From: Tubulanus polymorphus
Taxonomy: Eukaryota; Nemertea; Palaeonemertea; Tubulaniformes; Tubulanidae
Length of the DNA: 60,000 bases
Reading direction: 5' to 3'
Assembly (NCBI RefSeq): GCF_964204645.1
Contig: NC_134031.1
Location: 6,433,001-6,493,000, forward strand
Shown here piece after piece: positions 59,500-60,000 of this stretch. Below the pieces are notes generated by a model. That model had not been told where the DNA came from. It ran no database searches and saw only the letters and a list, made by a program, of their open reading frames with translations. The position numbers were made by a program, and so were the translations under genes. Position 1 is the stretch's first letter, and each line of letters begins with the position of its first letter.

Positions 59500-60000
59500 A
59501 AAATCATCGCGTTATCTCTCTTCAGTCGGATGCATCGGGTTTTCGTTGGGGAGGTTGTTTAATGTTGGAGGGTAGGAAAATCATTGTTGGTGACTACTGG
59601 GAGGAAAAGGTCCTCGGAGCCCATATATCAGTGAAAGAGACTTTGGCGTTGGTCTTACAGTCGTTTTGGGGGCACTTCGCACACTTTAGGGTGGACGCGA
59701 AGGTAGATAGTAAGACTCTGATATCTGTCTGGGAGAATGAAGGCTCACGATCTAGGGAATTGAACGAGGCGGTAAAGGTTTTGTTCCACACTGTGGTGGA
59801 TTTGAATGTTTCCCTTAAGCTGTTTTACGTCCCGTCTTTAGATAATAAGGCCGATGCCCCGTCGAGAGTTTTGACCAAGTCGGACGCTAAGTTATCGCCT
59901 GCCTCTTGGGCTCGGGTACAGTCTTGGTTTGGAGGCGATTTGGGTCATTCTGTGGACCTTATGGCGCTCGACTCCAATGTTGTGGATGGTAGCAGTCTTC
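59490..60000 (+). pseudogene. RNase H region of the DIRS-like element, cut by the window edge
   Basis: Open from about 59490. Shows SDASGFRWGG (first catalytic Asp), KETLAL (Glu), VDSKTLISVWENEG (Asp) and NKADAPSR (last Asp), the four-carboxylate set of RNase H. DLMALDSN at the right edge is a spacer motif that precedes the recombinase in DIRS-type elements. Confidence 0.8.

Larger units (their letters stand above)
55934..60000 (+). mobile_element. DIRS/Ngaro-like retroelement, degenerate, runs off the right edge
   Basis: The left edge is set where the GPCR homology breaks (after GTTAAAGAC at 55933). Contents in order: a repeat-rich non-coding leader, a gag-like frame with CCHC knuckle, reverse transcriptase, RNase H. 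The RT shows DDKSGYDH, PFGFKAS and QYIDD, and the RNase H tail shows VPSLDNKADAPSR and DLMALDSN. These are the forms seen in DIRS/Ngaro tyrosine-recombinase elements rather than Gypsy, and there is no protease or integrase so far. The recombinase should follow beyond 60000. Several frameshifts make this copy inactive. Confidence 0.8.

Overview
The window is nuclear DNA of an animal. It shows GT-AG introns, long AT-rich introns full of short dispersed repeats and MITEs, and proteins that are animal-specific (a C3G/RAPGEF1 exchange factor, a TRMT1-like protein, a rhodopsin-type GPCR). The repeat style and the simple invertebrate-like gene forms suggest a marine invertebrate, possibly a lophotrochozoan such as a mollusc or annelid. 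That placement is inference; nothing in the window fixes the species.

Region 1 (388-38675, minus strand) is most of RAPGEF1 (C3G), the guanine-nucleotide exchange factor that activates Rap1 downstream of CRK adaptors. Fourteen coding exons of the long form were placed with matching splice phases and give 1092 codons. They cover the N-terminus, the helical N-terminal region, at least five CRK-SH3-type proline motifs, the RasGEF N (REM) domain and the first residues of the CDC25 catalytic domain. The rest of the catalytic domain lies left of the window. A second first exon at 25203-25247 predicts a shorter isoform from an internal promoter.

Region 2 (39212-45541, plus strand) is an eight-exon TRMT1-like gene (TRMT1L, 473 aa), head-to-head with RAPGEF1. 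The two start codons are 536 bp apart, so a shared promoter region is likely. The usual Trm1 motif IV (D-P-F-G) reads N-P-C-G here.

Region 3 (45.9-55.9 kb) is the accessory part and the most interesting. A segment of about 2-2.7 kb occurs twice in direct orientation (46464-48535 and 52631-55330). Each copy holds a small four-exon gene for a 57-aa secreted-peptide precursor: a signal peptide, a short acidic/basic propeptide and a C-terminal module with three cysteines ending Cys-Cys-Gly. I do not recognise the family. Copy 1 carries a perfect CRE palindrome upstream. Around copy 2 lie two inverted, frame-broken copies of one GPCR gene (50164-50790 minus, 55641-55933 plus). Fragments of non-LTR reverse transcriptase flank copy 1.

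Region 4 (about 55934-60000, plus strand) is a degenerate retroelement with a gag-like CCHC knuckle, reverse transcriptase and RNase H. It resembles the DIRS/Ngaro tyrosine-recombinase elements, interrupts the plus-strand GPCR copy and runs off the right edge.

The introns hold several MITE families with visible terminal inverted repeats and target-site duplications, fold-back elements, a 32-bp minisatellite with a 128-bp higher-order period, a 58-bp tandem repeat and an AT-rich palindrome with 59-bp perfect arms. No tRNA, rRNA or CRISPR array was found.
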